Origin: G963422565 sp963422565
GTDB lineage: Bacteria; Pseudomonadota; Alphaproteobacteria; MPNO01
Direction of reading: 5' to 3'
NCBI GenBank assembly: GCA_963422565.1
Contig: OY730228.1
Location: 496,001 to 560,000, forward strand
DNA: 64,000 nt
Shown here: one piece after another, positions 44,828 to 53,059 of the stretch
Position numbering within the stretch: position 1 is the first letter of the stretch
How the letters are laid out: each line of letters begins with the position of its first letter
Translations under genes and position numbers: made by a program
The notes under the pieces: generated by a model
Database searches by the model: none
The model's input: the letters and a program-made list of their open reading frames with translations, nothing else
Told to the model about the DNA's origin: nothing

Positions 44828-47115
44828 GGCCGCAGCATCGCCGCGATCGACGCCGGCGCGACCGGCATCTCGCACAGCGGCGCGCCGACGCCGGCGAGCG
44901 CGTCCTCGATCGCGGAGATCACCGCCGCCGACGAGGGCACCACCCCGCATTCGCCGGCACCCTTGACGCCGATCGGATTCAGCGGGCTCGGCGATTCCCG
45001 GTGGAGCGCAGCGATCCGCGGAACATCGGCCGCGCCGACCATGAGATAGTCCGCAAAGCTCGCGGTCAGCGGCTGCCCCTCCTCGTCGAAGGCCATCCTC
45101 TCGAAGAGAGCGTTGCCGAGCGCGTGCGCGACCCCACCGACGATCTGCCCTTCGACGATTCGGCGATGAAGGATTCGCCCGCAATCGTGCGCGAGGACCA
45201 GACTTACGACCGTAACGCCCCCGGTCTCGGGGTCGATCTCGACCTCGGCGACCGCGCTGCCGTTGGCGAACGGCATGGCGTCCAGCACCGTCGTCTCCGT
45301 CGCCGCGAGGCCAGGCGCCACCCCGGCCGGCAGGGCGGCCCCCGGCGTCCCGGAGACCGCTTCGGCGAGCCGCCCGAACCCGACCGAGATCTCGGGCGCG
45401 CCGCGCACCCGCACCCCGCCGTCGGCGGCCTCGAGATCCTCCGCCGCCGTCTCCAGAATTTCGGCCGCGATGGCGATCGCCTTGGCACGCACGGTCTCGG
45501 CCGCCTTCCAGGCCGAGCTCCCGGCGGTCACCGCCTGGCGGCTGTTGAACCCGCCGATGCCGAGTCCGACCGCACCGGTATCGCCGCTGGTCACCGCGAT
45601 CCCCTCGGCGCGGGTACCCAGCGCCGCCGCCACCAGACCCGCCAGGGTCGTCTCGATCCCCTGCCCCATCTCGGCCGCCCCGGTGGCGAGCTCGATTCGG
45701 CCCGAGACGTCGATCCCTATCCGGGCCGATTCGAACGGACCGCGCCCCGTGCCCTTCACGAAATTCGCGAGCCCGATGCCGCGCAGACCGCCCGCCCGGC
45801 GGCGGCGGTCGGGAAATCCGGCCCAGTCCGCCGCAGCGAGGGCGGCCTCCTGACAGGCGAGATAATCGCCGCTGTCGAGCACGACCGGCGCGCCGCCGCG
45901 AGTCTTCAGCGGGCGGGCGCAGGGCATCCGGTCGGCGGCGATCAGGTTGCGCCGCCTGATCTCGTCGCGGCCGAGGCCGAGGACGGCGGCCCCGCGGTCG
46001 AGCAGCCGCTCCATCACGAACACCGCCTGGGGATGGCCGGCCCCGCGCACCGGAGTGACCGGTACCTTGTTGGTGAGGACGGCGCGCGCCGTCAGCGCGT
46101 AGGCCGGAACGTCATAGGGTAGCGTCACCGTGAGCGCCGACTCGTAGGGAAGGTTCGCGCCGCGCGCGGTATAGGCGCCGTGGTCGTGCAGCATGGACCC
46201 GCGCAGACCGCGCAGCGCGCCGTCCCGGTCGAATGCCGCTTCCATTTGCCAATGCTGATCGCGCTCCTGGGTGGTGGCGACGAAATGCTCCCGGCGGTCC
46301 TCGATCCACTTGACCGGCGCTTCGAGGATCAGCGCGGCGAGGGCGGCGGCGATCTCCTCGGGATAGGTCACGAGCTTGGGTCCGAACCCGCCGCCCACCG
46401 CCGGCGCGGCGACCCGGACGGCGCTCTCCGGCCAGCCCAGCATTCGGGCGAGCACCCGCCGCCCGGCATGCGGGGTCTGGGTGGAACTCCACAATGTCAG
46501 GCGCCGCTCCAGCGGATCGGGCAGCGCGACCGCGCCCCGACATTCGAGAGGATGACCGCAGCCGCGATGGATGGAATAGGATTCGGCGACGATATGGGCG
46601 GCCCCGCGAAAGGCCGTGTCGACATCGCCGAACGCCATGTCGATCTCCGCGAGCAGGTTGTGCGGCGCTCCGAGATGCACCGGCGGCGCCCCCGCCGCCT
46701 CGGCGTCCCGGCAATCGACGACCGCCGGCAGCGGCCGGTAGCGGACATCCACCGCCGCCGCCGCATCCTCGGCGCGGTAGCGATCATCGGCGATCACGAC
46801 CGCGACCGCCTCGCCGACATGGACGACCTCCGCGCAGGCCAGGACCGGCCGGTCGCGAATCTGCCGGTAGGCGGCGCTGGGCAATCCGACCGCCAGCCGC
46901 TCCGCCGCCAGCCGGGGGCGGAAATCGTCCATGGTGAGGACGGCGCTGACTCCCGGCCGCGCTTGCGCCATATCCCGGTCGATCGCCTCGATCGCGGCAT
47001 GCGCGTGCGGGCTGCGCACGAAGGCCGCGTGGAGAAGGCCGGGGATATGGATGTCGTCGACGAAACGAGCCCGGCCGCGCAGCAGCGGGGGGTCCTCGAG
47101 GCGCGCCTCAGCCAC
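44824..47115 (-). CDS. Xanthine-dehydrogenase-family molybdenum hydroxylase large subunit (CoxL-type II)
   Basis: A 763-residue molybdopterin-binding large subunit of the CoxL/XdhB family, which hydroxylates aromatic or heterocyclic carbons using water. The start is GTG 47115, just before ARLEDPPLLRGRARFVDDI; it overlaps the CMD gene by 8 bp. Molybdopterin and active-site segments are VTPVRGAGHPQAVFVMERL (the type II AYRGAGR position), GAAEMGQGIETTLAGLVA and GVKGAGECGVVPSSAAV with the catalytic glutamate near residue 720. It lacks the type I cysteine loop of true CO dehydrogenase. The FAD (CoxM) and 2Fe-2S (CoxS) subunits that normally form its complex are not adjacent. Its substrate is unknown. 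Confidence 0.9.
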   Translation of the reverse strand: MAEARLEDPPLLRGRARFVDDIHIPGLLHAAFVRSPHAHAAIEAIDRDMAQARPGVSAVLTMDDFRPRLAAERLAVGLPSAAYRQIRDRPVLACAEVVHVGEAVAVVIADDRYRAEDAAAAVDVRYRPLPAVVDCRDAEAAGAPPVHLGAPHNLLAEIDMAFGDVDTAFRGAAHIVAESYSIHRGCGHPLECRGAVALPDPLERRLTLWSSTQTPHAGRRVLARMLGWPESAVRVAAPAVGGGFGPKLVTYPEEIAAALAALILEAPVKWIEDRREHFVATTQERDQHWQMEAAFDRDGALRGLRGSMLHDHGAYTARGANLPYESALTVTLPYDVPAYALTARAVLTNKVPVTPVRGAGHPQAVFVMERLLDRGAAVLGLGRDEIRRRNLIAADRMPCARPLKTRGGAPVVLDSGDYLACQEAALAAADWAGFPDRRRRAGGLRGIGLANFVKGTGRGPFESARIGIDVSGRIELATGAAEMGQGIETTLAGLVAAALGTRAEGIAVTSGDTGAVGLGIGGFNSRQAVTAGSSAWKAAETVRAKAIAIAAEILETAAEDLEAADGGVRVRGAPEISVGFGRLAEAVSGTPGAALPAGVAPGLAATETTVLDAMPFANGSAVAEVEIDPETGGVTVVSLVLAHDCGRILHRRIVEGQIVGGVAHALGNALFERMAFDEEGQPLTASFADYLMVGAADVPRIAALHRESPSPLNPIGVKGAGECGVVPSSAAVISAIEDALAGVGAPLCEMPVAPASIAAMLRP

Positions 47116-47653
47116 CGCGTTCCGGCGACATGTCGATCGTCCCGAAGAAGAGCTGCATGCCGTAGTGAAAGGCAATGAAGGCGCCGAGCTCCATGATCTC
47201 GGCCTCGCTGTAATGGCGCTTGCCCTCGTCGTAGAACGCCTTGTCGACCCGTTTGGGCGCCCGGTACATCAGCCAAGCGTAGCGGAGCGCCCATTTCTCG
47301 GCCGGGGTGAACCGGCCGTCGGTCTCGAACCCGGCGTCGCTCCCGGCCTCGATCAGCTCCTCGGTGAGGCCCTGCTCCCTCGCCGGAGCGGAGCGGAGCG
47401 CGCCGAAATAGGGGTCGCCGGCGAGCCGGGCGAGCTGGACCCGGACGATCTCCTTCAGCTTGCCGTCGACGGACCCGCTGCAGAGAGACCGGTCGAGCGC
47501 ATCGTGGAGGGCTTCGGCGTAACCCGGCACATGGGCGAGGAGACGGACGAAACGTCCGTCGGGCACGCCGGCCTCCTCGGAGCGGCGGATGAGCGCGCGG
47601 AGCTTCTCGTCCTCGATCGCCTCGTCCGGGACGGGCTCGATCCGGGCGCGCAT
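47108..47653 (-). CDS. Carboxymuconolactone decarboxylase (CMD/AhpD)-like protein, no CxxC
   Basis: A 181-residue all-helical CMD/AhpD-fold protein. The core is GKLKEIVRVQLARLAGDPYF, followed by GALRSAPAREQGLTEELI. The later histidine-rich part is KRHYSEAEIMELGAFIAF and HYGMQLFFG. AhpD-type enzymes use a CxxC pair between the two core helices; here that site reads D-P-Y-F, so both cysteines are gone. It is a paralogue of the next gene upstream (47661-48302), which keeps the first cysteine and has TGA at the second. ATG 47653 lies 7 bp after that gene's stop, so the pair is coupled. A hetero-oligomer of an active and a non-redox subunit is possible. Confidence 0.85.
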   Translation of the reverse strand: MRARIEPVPDEAIEDEKLRALIRRSEEAGVPDGRFVRLLAHVPGYAEALHDALDRSLCSGSVDGKLKEIVRVQLARLAGDPYFGALRSAPAREQGLTEELIEAGSDAGFETDGRFTPAEKWALRYAWLMYRAPKRVDKAFYDEGKRHYSEAEIMELGAFIAFHYGMQLFFGTIDMSPERGG

Positions 47654-47660
47654 CGCCGGC

Positions 47661-48302
47661 CTACTCCGCCGCCAAGGCGCGGTCGGCCGGCAGGGCAGCC
47701 TGGAGCGACACGGGTCTGTCGCCGTAGATCCGCCGCGCTTCGTCCTGATCGACCAGGCGCCCGTCCGGGCTGAACATCGGAAAGAAGTCCAGGGTCCCGA
47801 AGAACGTGTGGTAACCGATATTGAAGCCGACGAACGCGCCGAGCTCGACGATTTCCGCCGCCGTGTAATGCTCGGCCAGCCCGTCATAGACGGCCGCATC
47901 GATCTTCTCCGGCGCCGTCGCCATGAGCTCCGCATAGTCGAGAGCGGCCTTTTCGGCCGGGGCGAGCCGCGGCGACGCCGCCCGGTCCTCGATGCCCTCG
48001 TCGATGAGGTCTTCCGTCAATCCCTGCTGCTTCGCCGAAGCAGACCTGACGTTCCCTCAATAGGTGCAGTCGGCCATCCGCGAGAGCTGGATCCGGATGA
48101 TCTCCTTCAGCTTGTGGTCGATGCGCCCGGTGTTGAACAGCGCGCCCCAGGCCATATACATCGACCGGGAGATGGCCGGGTTGTGCCCCATCATCGCGTG
48201 AAACGCCGGATCCGGCGCGCGATGGCGCAGCGCCTTGTTGATCAGGGGGCGAAGGCCGGTCTTCTTCAGCTCCTCGATATCGAGCATGCGGATATTGGGC
48301 AT
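47661..48302 (-). CDS. Candidate CxxU selenoprotein of the CMD/AhpD family
   Basis: Two adjacent frames read as one 213-residue protein if the TGA at 48057-48059 is decoded as selenocysteine (residue 82). The first part, from ATG 48302, ends IIRIQLSRMADCTY. After TGA it continues at once as GNVRSASAKQQGLTEDLIDE and on to GAFVGFNIGYHTFFG. The paralogue at 47108 aligns across the junction without a gap. The TGA falls on the second position of the AhpD-type CxxC redox motif, giving C-T-Y-U. CxxU forms of AhpD-like proteins are known among bacterial selenoproteins. A hairpin at 48015-48051 fits a bacterial SECIS. The role would be thiol-dependent peroxidase or reductase in the cytoplasm. AGGGGG precedes the start. 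It is the first gene of a five-gene operon. The alternative is a nonsense mutation. Confidence 0.7.
48015..48051 (-). promoter_or_regulatory. Putative bacterial SECIS element
   Basis: On the coding (minus) strand, just after the in-frame TGA, CTGCTTC and GAAGCAG pair over 7 bp around a GGC loop (48027-48043). A lower stem CGTCA/TGACG (48047-48051 with 48015-48019) encloses it. Twenty bases separate TGA and loop. As I recall the bacterial SECIS model, the apical loop has a G in its first two positions and lies about 16-37 nt from UGA; this element fits. SelB binding is inferred. Confidence 0.6.
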
Positions 48303-48415
48303 CGCGATCCCCCTGCGGTTGCGGGCGCCCGGCGGCCTCTCTCCCGGACGCGGTTTCGACGGTCGGCATTATCCGCGCCCGCGCGCTGGCGGCCAAGGCG
48401 GAATTTCCCGGACCG

Positions 48416-48532
48416 GCGGTTCTCGTTTCGGCGTCCCGGCAGCCGATCTCCGCGCGAACCCCTCCCCTCGAGGGAGGGCGGGCGGAGGGGTCTTCCGGCT
48501 TGCCGGTCGCAGCCCCCGAAACGAGAATTGCC
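48416..48532. repeat. Intergenic repeat with inverted ends, copy B
   Basis: A 117-bp element in the divergent region between the CMD operon and the stress-protein gene (48303-48604, otherwise without a gene). The left end GGCGGTTCTCGTTTCGG and right end CCGAAACGAGAATTGCC are imperfect inverted repeats. The centre contains the palindrome CTCCCCTCGAGGGAG. Read in reverse it matches the copy at 52789-52947. It has a MITE-like form, with no coding capacity. Confidence 0.75.
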
Positions 48533-48604
48533 GGAGGGTCGCGCCAAACATTGTCACCGGCGGCGCGATGGCCCAGGATTGCGCGAAGCGAGCCGGGGGA
48601 ACGC

Positions 48605-49474
48605 ATGACGGTCAAGTCGATCCTCGCCGTCCTGATCGGTCAGGAGACCGACGAATCGGTCCTGCACTGCGCCCACACCGTGGCGGGGGCGTTCAGCGCG
48701 CATATCGCCGTCACCCATGTTCGGGAATTGCCGCAGACCGCGGCGGTCCTGGGCTACGAGGGCATCCAGCCCTACGTCAACGACGAGCTCGAGGCCGAGC
48801 TGCGCGGCCGCGCCGAAGCGCTCGAGACGCGGAGCCGCGCCTGTTTCGATGCGTTCGTCGCGCACGGCGGCTTCGAGATACGCACCGAACCGGCCTTGCT
48901 CGACCGCGAGACGGTGAGCTGGGAGTCGGTAGAGGACCATGCCCCCGACCTCGTGGCCCGACGCGGCGGGAGCTACGATATGATCGTCGCCGGGAAACCC
49001 GCTGGCGGCCTGTCGAACCTCGACCTGCTGACCGTGGAGGCGGCGCTGTTCACGACCGGTCGGCCGGTCCTGGTCGCCCCGCTGGAACCACCGGCGACGA
49101 TCGGCAAGAAGGTCCTGATGGGCTGGAACCGAAGCGGACCAGCCTCCCGCGCTTTTCATGCCGCCAAGGCGCTGGTGCTGGAGCGCGCGGAACGGGTCCG
49201 GCTGCTCTCCGTGACGACCGGTGCGAAGCAGGGCCCCTCTGCGGAGGATATCTGCCACAATCTCGCCTGGCACGGGATCCAGGCCGAAACGCGCGAACTG
49301 TCGCCCGATTATCGTTCGATCGGCGAGGTGCTGCTCGCCGAGGCCGGCGCGATCGGGGCGGATCTCCTGGTGATGGGCGCCTACTCGCGCAGCCGCCTCC
49401 GCCAGATGATCCTCGGCGGCGTGACCCAGCATATATTGTCGCAGGCGAATATCCCGATTTTCATGGCGCATTAG
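48605..49474 (+). CDS. Universal stress protein (UspA family)
   Basis: A 289-residue cytoplasmic protein with a tandem-length Usp architecture. The N-terminal half starts KSILAVLIGQETDESVLHCA. The C-terminal half holds KKVLMGWNRSGPASRAFHAA and the ATP-binding-like ending LLVMGAYSRSRLRQMILGGV followed by TQHIL. The GxxxS/R...G...T pattern there suggests nucleotide binding. ATG 48605 is preceded by GGGGGAA; the longer frame to 48500 runs into the repeat. It diverges from the selenoprotein-candidate operon. It is followed after 60 bp by a flavin monooxygenase, perhaps on the same transcript. Confidence 0.88.
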   Translation: MTVKSILAVLIGQETDESVLHCAHTVAGAFSAHIAVTHVRELPQTAAVLGYEGIQPYVNDELEAELRGRAEALETRSRACFDAFVAHGGFEIRTEPALLDRETVSWESVEDHAPDLVARRGGSYDMIVAGKPAGGLSNLDLLTVEAALFTTGRPVLVAPLEPPATIGKKVLMGWNRSGPASRAFHAAKALVLERAERVRLLSVTTGAKQGPSAEDICHNLAWHGIQAETRELSPDYRSIGEVLLAEAGAIGADLLVMGAYSRSRLRQMILGGVTQHILSQANIPIFMAH

Positions 49475-49534
49475 CCGGTCGTCCCGTGGAAGCGGCGTCT
49501 CGCGTCCCGAAGGCCGACCGGGCTTGACGCAGCG

Positions 49535-50533
49535 ATGCGCTTCGGGATTACGACGATGGCGAAGGAGCCGCCTGAGCGCTTCCGGCGGCTCGTCGAAATC
49601 GTCGATTCCGGCGGTTGCGCGCATCTCTGGGTCTGCGACTCCACGCTGCACGCCCGCGACGCATACAGCTATCTGACCCTCGCCGCACTCTGGTCGCGCC
49701 GCATCGGAATCGGCCCCAACTGCATCCATCCCTATACCCGGCATCCGGCGGTCAACCTCAACGCGATGGCCACTATCCACGAGCTGTCCGGCGGGCGCGC
49801 GGTCATTGCCGTCGCCGCCGGCGATCGCCCGGTGACGGAGCTCGGCTACCGCACGGCGTCGGTCGCCGCGGTCCGCGAGATGATCGGCCTCCTCCGCGCG
49901 CTGCAGCGCGGAGAGGCGGTCACCCATGCGGGGCCGACCTTCGCCCTCAGCGACGCCAGGCTGTCATTCGCACTGCCGGCGGCGATGCCCATCTATCTGG
50001 CGGCGTCGGGGCCCCGGATGCTGCGCATGGGCGGCGAAACGGCCGACGGGGTCCTGTTCCATGCCGGCGTCGACGAGGCCTGTATCGGATATGCGCGCGA
50101 TCGGATCGCCGAAGGCGTGACGGCGGCGGGACGCGCCATCGACAGTCTCGACATCGGCTGCACCGTCCTCGGCGCGCTCGACGACGACATCTCCTCGGCG
50201 CGGGAAATCTGCCGACCGATGGCCGCCTGGTTCCCGCAGACATCCAGGCAGTATGCCGAGATCGCGGGAGTCCCGGCGGAGACCGTGGCGGCGATTCGCG
50301 CCGCCTATTCGGGCGGGCATTTCGACGAGGCGAGGAAGGCTCTCCGTCACGTGACCGACGAGATGATCGATGCCTTCACCGTCGCCGGCCCGCCGCAGAT
50401 CTGGATCGACCGCCTGCGGCGCCTGGCGGCGCTGGGGCTCGATCACATCAACGTGTTTCTGCTCGGGCCGGACCGGCTGCGGATGGCCGAACGGCTGGTG
50501 ACTGAGGTGTTTCCGAATATCGGCGGCGCGTGA
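49535..50533 (+). CDS. LLM-class flavin-dependent oxidoreductase (F420/FMN type)
   Basis: A 332-residue luciferase-like protein. Family segments are MRFGITTMAKEPPERFRRLV, AHLWVCDSTLHARDAYSYL, IGIGPNCIHPYTRHPAVNLN and ELSGGRAVIAVAAGDRPVTE. The later PIYLAASGPRMLRMGGETAD is a form also common in F420-dependent methylenetetrahydromethanopterin-reductase-like members. The cofactor may therefore be FMN or F420, and sequence alone does not decide. It lies between the stress protein and a convergent MFS gene (stops 13 bp apart). The substrate is unknown. Confidence 0.86.
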   Translation: MRFGITTMAKEPPERFRRLVEIVDSGGCAHLWVCDSTLHARDAYSYLTLAALWSRRIGIGPNCIHPYTRHPAVNLNAMATIHELSGGRAVIAVAAGDRPVTELGYRTASVAAVREMIGLLRALQRGEAVTHAGPTFALSDARLSFALPAAMPIYLAASGPRMLRMGGETADGVLFHAGVDEACIGYARDRIAEGVTAAGRAIDSLDIGCTVLGALDDDISSAREICRPMAAWFPQTSRQYAEIAGVPAETVAAIRAAYSGGHFDEARKALRHVTDEMIDAFTVAGPPQIWIDRLRRLAALGLDHINVFLLGPDRLRMAERLVTEVFPNIGGA

Positions 50534-50545
50534 CGTCGCCGGCGC

Positions 50546-51916
50546 TCAGGGCGGCGGTTCCGGCCCGCGGCCCTCGCCTCCTTCCTTCGGCGGCGCTTCC
50601 ACGAGGAGAAGCGCGATCGCCGCCCCCGACGCCATCGCCGCCCCGCCGAGCAGAAAGATCGGCGCATAGCTCCGGACGAGGTCGAACAGGGCGACATAGG
50701 CGTAGCCGCCCGCCGCTTGCGCGATCCCCGAGATCAGCGACATCGCGCGCGATACCGCGGCCATGCGCTTCGGACCGACGAGCTGATGGGTTCGTCCTCC
50801 CAGGATCGCGGTCACTCCGGGCTGCGCGCCGACGACCAGGGAGGACAGCGTGAGCGCCCAGACCGCAGGCTCCAGGACGGGGAGCGTGATGCCGACCGCG
50901 ACCGCGGCGAACGACAGCGCCAGCCCCGCCCGGAACCCGATGCGGTCGGCGAGCCGCCCCCAGAGATACGTGCCCGAGATCGCGCCCACTCCAAACAGAG
51001 TCCATTGGAGCCCGCCGAAGGAGGCGCCGCGGCCCAGACCGCGCACCAGATAGTCGATCCAGAACAGCGTGTGGGGGACGAGCCCGAGCGTGAAGACGGT
51101 GCGCGCGGCGACGAGCCCGGCGACCGTCCAGGTCCAGCGAAGCGGTGCGCCCGCCCGCTCGTCGGGATCCGGGCATCGATCGAGCCTGCGCCAACCCCAG
51201 AAGGCGGCCGTCGTCCCGACGGCTCCGATCAGCGCGAGCCCGGCCCAGGCGGCGGCCAGGCCCCGCGCCAGCAACGCCGGGACCGCCGTTCCGGTCAGCA
51301 AAATGGCGAGGCCGACGCCGGTGAACATGATTCCCGTCGCAGCCCCCAGCCGGCCCGGCGGCGCGTGCCGGGTCACGACGGCGAGGCAATGGATCATGAT
51401 CACGGCGACCGCGGCGCCGACCAGGAAACGCCAGAAGGCAAGCCAGAGGAAACCGAAGGGGACGATGCTCGCCGCGAGGCACAGGAGCGCAAGGGCTGCC
51501 ATCGCACGCAGCAGCCGCGCCTCTCCGAAGCGCCGCTCGAGGCAGAGGGCGATCGAAGCGCCGAGCAGAAAGCCGAGGAAATTGCCGGCGCCCACATAGC
51601 CGGCCTCGGCGGCGGTCAGGGCCCCGTGCTCGACCAGGGCGGGCATCATCGGGCCGTAGGAGAAGCGCCCGAGCCCCATGGCGACGAACATCGACGCCGC
51701 GGCCCCGATCGAGAGACGAAACCAGTCGGGGATCGCGAACCGATGCGCGGGCAATGTTTCCGGCCCGATCAGAGATGCTCCGCGGCCTCCGGACGGACCT
51801 CGACCTTCGAGGTGCCCGGCTTCCTCGGGATCGTCGGCGGTCCGCCCGGAGGCATCGACGTCATCGTCGGGAATCTTCCCGCTCCGAGGCCCGGCGACGG
51901 CGGGTGAGCGCCGCAT
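50546..51916 (-). CDS. YbfB/YjiJ-type MFS transporter
   Basis: A 12-helix major facilitator. The core begins RLSIGAAASMFVAMGLGRFS, then YGPMMPALVEHGALTAAEAG, the diagnostic start of the YbfB/YjiJ branch. It includes SGTYLWGRLADRIGFRAGLA between the halves. The only ATG upstream of the core is at 51916, which gives 456 residues with a charged leader of about 60. A shorter protein starting nearer 51760 is likely, but no good start codon was found there. It overlaps the EamA gene by up to 56 bp and is read in the same direction. The substrate is unknown. Confidence 0.8.
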   Translation of the reverse strand: MRRSPAVAGPRSGKIPDDDVDASGRTADDPEEAGHLEGRGPSGGRGASLIGPETLPAHRFAIPDWFRLSIGAAASMFVAMGLGRFSYGPMMPALVEHGALTAAEAGYVGAGNFLGFLLGASIALCLERRFGEARLLRAMAALALLCLAASIVPFGFLWLAFWRFLVGAAVAVIMIHCLAVVTRHAPPGRLGAATGIMFTGVGLAILLTGTAVPALLARGLAAAWAGLALIGAVGTTAAFWGWRRLDRCPDPDERAGAPLRWTWTVAGLVAARTVFTLGLVPHTLFWIDYLVRGLGRGASFGGLQWTLFGVGAISGTYLWGRLADRIGFRAGLALSFAAVAVGITLPVLEPAVWALTLSSLVVGAQPGVTAILGGRTHQLVGPKRMAAVSRAMSLISGIAQAAGGYAYVALFDLVRSYAPIFLLGGAAMASGAAIALLLVEAPPKEGGEGRGPEPPP

Positions 51917-52757
51917 CGCGCCGCGTCGTGTAGGTGGTGCAAGCGAACAGGATCGCCGCTCCCGCCCAGGTCCAGACGCTCGAGACCTCTCCGAAGAAGA
52001 CGAACGCGATCACCGCGGAAAGCGGCAGGCGGAGGTAGAGGACGGGAGAAACGAGGCTCGCCTCGGCGGCAGCGAAGGACTTGGTGATGCAAATCTGCGC
52101 GCCCAGGGCGGCCAGCGCGAACGCCAGTATCCCGGGAGCGTCGTTCCAGCCGGGGGTGACCCAGGTCGCCGCGGTCGGCACCGCGGCGATCGGGAGTTGC
52201 AGGACGAAGCCGTAGAAGAGCACGACGCTCACCCGGTCGCGCCCGGCCAGGAAGCGCGTGGACACATCGACGATCGCGAACATCAGCGCCGCGGCGAGCG
52301 CGATCATCGTGCCGGCATTCACCGTCGAAATGCCCGGCCGCATGATGATCATCACGCCGGCGAAGCCGAGGAGCACGGCGGCGAGCCGGTGCCTGTAGAG
52401 CGGCTCCTTCAAGGCGAGCGTCGCGAAGACCGCGGTGAAGATCGGCAGGGTGAACTGCAAGGCGACCGAATCGGCGATCGGAATCAGCGTCACCGAATAG
52501 TAGCTCGAATAGACCGCCGCGAAGGTGAACAGCGCCCGCCCGCAATAGAGGGGAAGGTTCCGGGTCCTCGCCCCGCCCCGCAGGATCGGCGGCAGGATGA
52601 CGATCGTCCCGAACGCCAGCCGGAAGAAGGTTATCTCGAAGACCGAGAACGAGTCCGATAGATGGCGAACCAGCGCGAGCGCGACCGAGAAAGAGGCCGC
52701 CGCCCCGACCATCCACAGAACGCCGGTGACCGGATCGTGGCGGCCGTGGCCGCTCAC
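51861..52757 (-). CDS. EamA-type drug/metabolite transporter
   Basis: A 298-residue membrane protein with ten hydrophobic segments in two EamA repeats. The first repeat is GVLWMVGAAASFSVALALVR to FTLPIFTAVFATLALKEPLY. The second is ILAFALAALGAQICITKSFA to LPLSAVIAFVFFGEVSSVWT. This is the RhaT/SAM-transporter-like DMT fold, involved in export or uptake of small metabolites. GTG 52757 was chosen because ATG 52793 adds only an arginine-rich leader. It is followed by the MFS gene with overlap. The repeat copy at 52789 lies just before it. Confidence 0.88.
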   Translation of the reverse strand: MSGHGRHDPVTGVLWMVGAAASFSVALALVRHLSDSFSVFEITFFRLAFGTIVILPPILRGGARTRNLPLYCGRALFTFAAVYSSYYSVTLIPIADSVALQFTLPIFTAVFATLALKEPLYRHRLAAVLLGFAGVMIIMRPGISTVNAGTMIALAAALMFAIVDVSTRFLAGRDRVSVVLFYGFVLQLPIAAVPTAATWVTPGWNDAPGILAFALAALGAQICITKSFAAAEASLVSPVLYLRLPLSAVIAFVFFGEVSSVWTWAGAAILFACTTYTTRRDAALTRRRRASEREDSRR

Positions 52758-52788
52758 GCGGCGCCCTCCCCGATGGAGAAGACGGCGC

Positions 52789-52947
52789 GGCAATTCTCGC
52801 TTCGGGGACCGCGACCGGCCGGGCGCCGACCCTTCCCCTCACCCCCTCCCTCGAGGAGAGGGGAGTCCTTCCTCGGGAAACGGGTGACGATGCGGGCGGC
52901 GATGCCGACGGAGGCCGGCTGCCGGGACGCCAGAATGGAGAACTGCC
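52789..52947. repeat. Intergenic repeat, copy C
   Basis: A 159-bp copy of the element family: GGCAATTCTCGCTTCGGGG at the left, CCCTCCCTCGAGGAG-type centre, and GACGCCAGAATGGAGAACTGCC at the right. The right end is a worn version of the inverted end in copy B. It shares a long right-hand block (GTGACGATGCGGGCGGCGAT, GGAGGCCGGCTGCCGGGACG) with copy A. It fills most of the divergent space between the EamA and quinone-oxidoreductase genes. Confidence 0.75.
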
Positions 52948-53059
52948 GAAGACGGCGAAGGGGCCTTGCCGTCAGCGCGCCGGCAGGGCAAGGATGACCG
53001 GATTCGGCCGACGCGGCCGACGAGCCCGGACACGAATTCGGCGAAGCGGAGCGACCACG

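Noticed and set aside
44824..47115. Carbon monoxide dehydrogenase
   Set aside because: The active-site loop is the RGAGH type II form without the type I cysteine, and the small and medium subunits are absent; CO oxidation is not supported.
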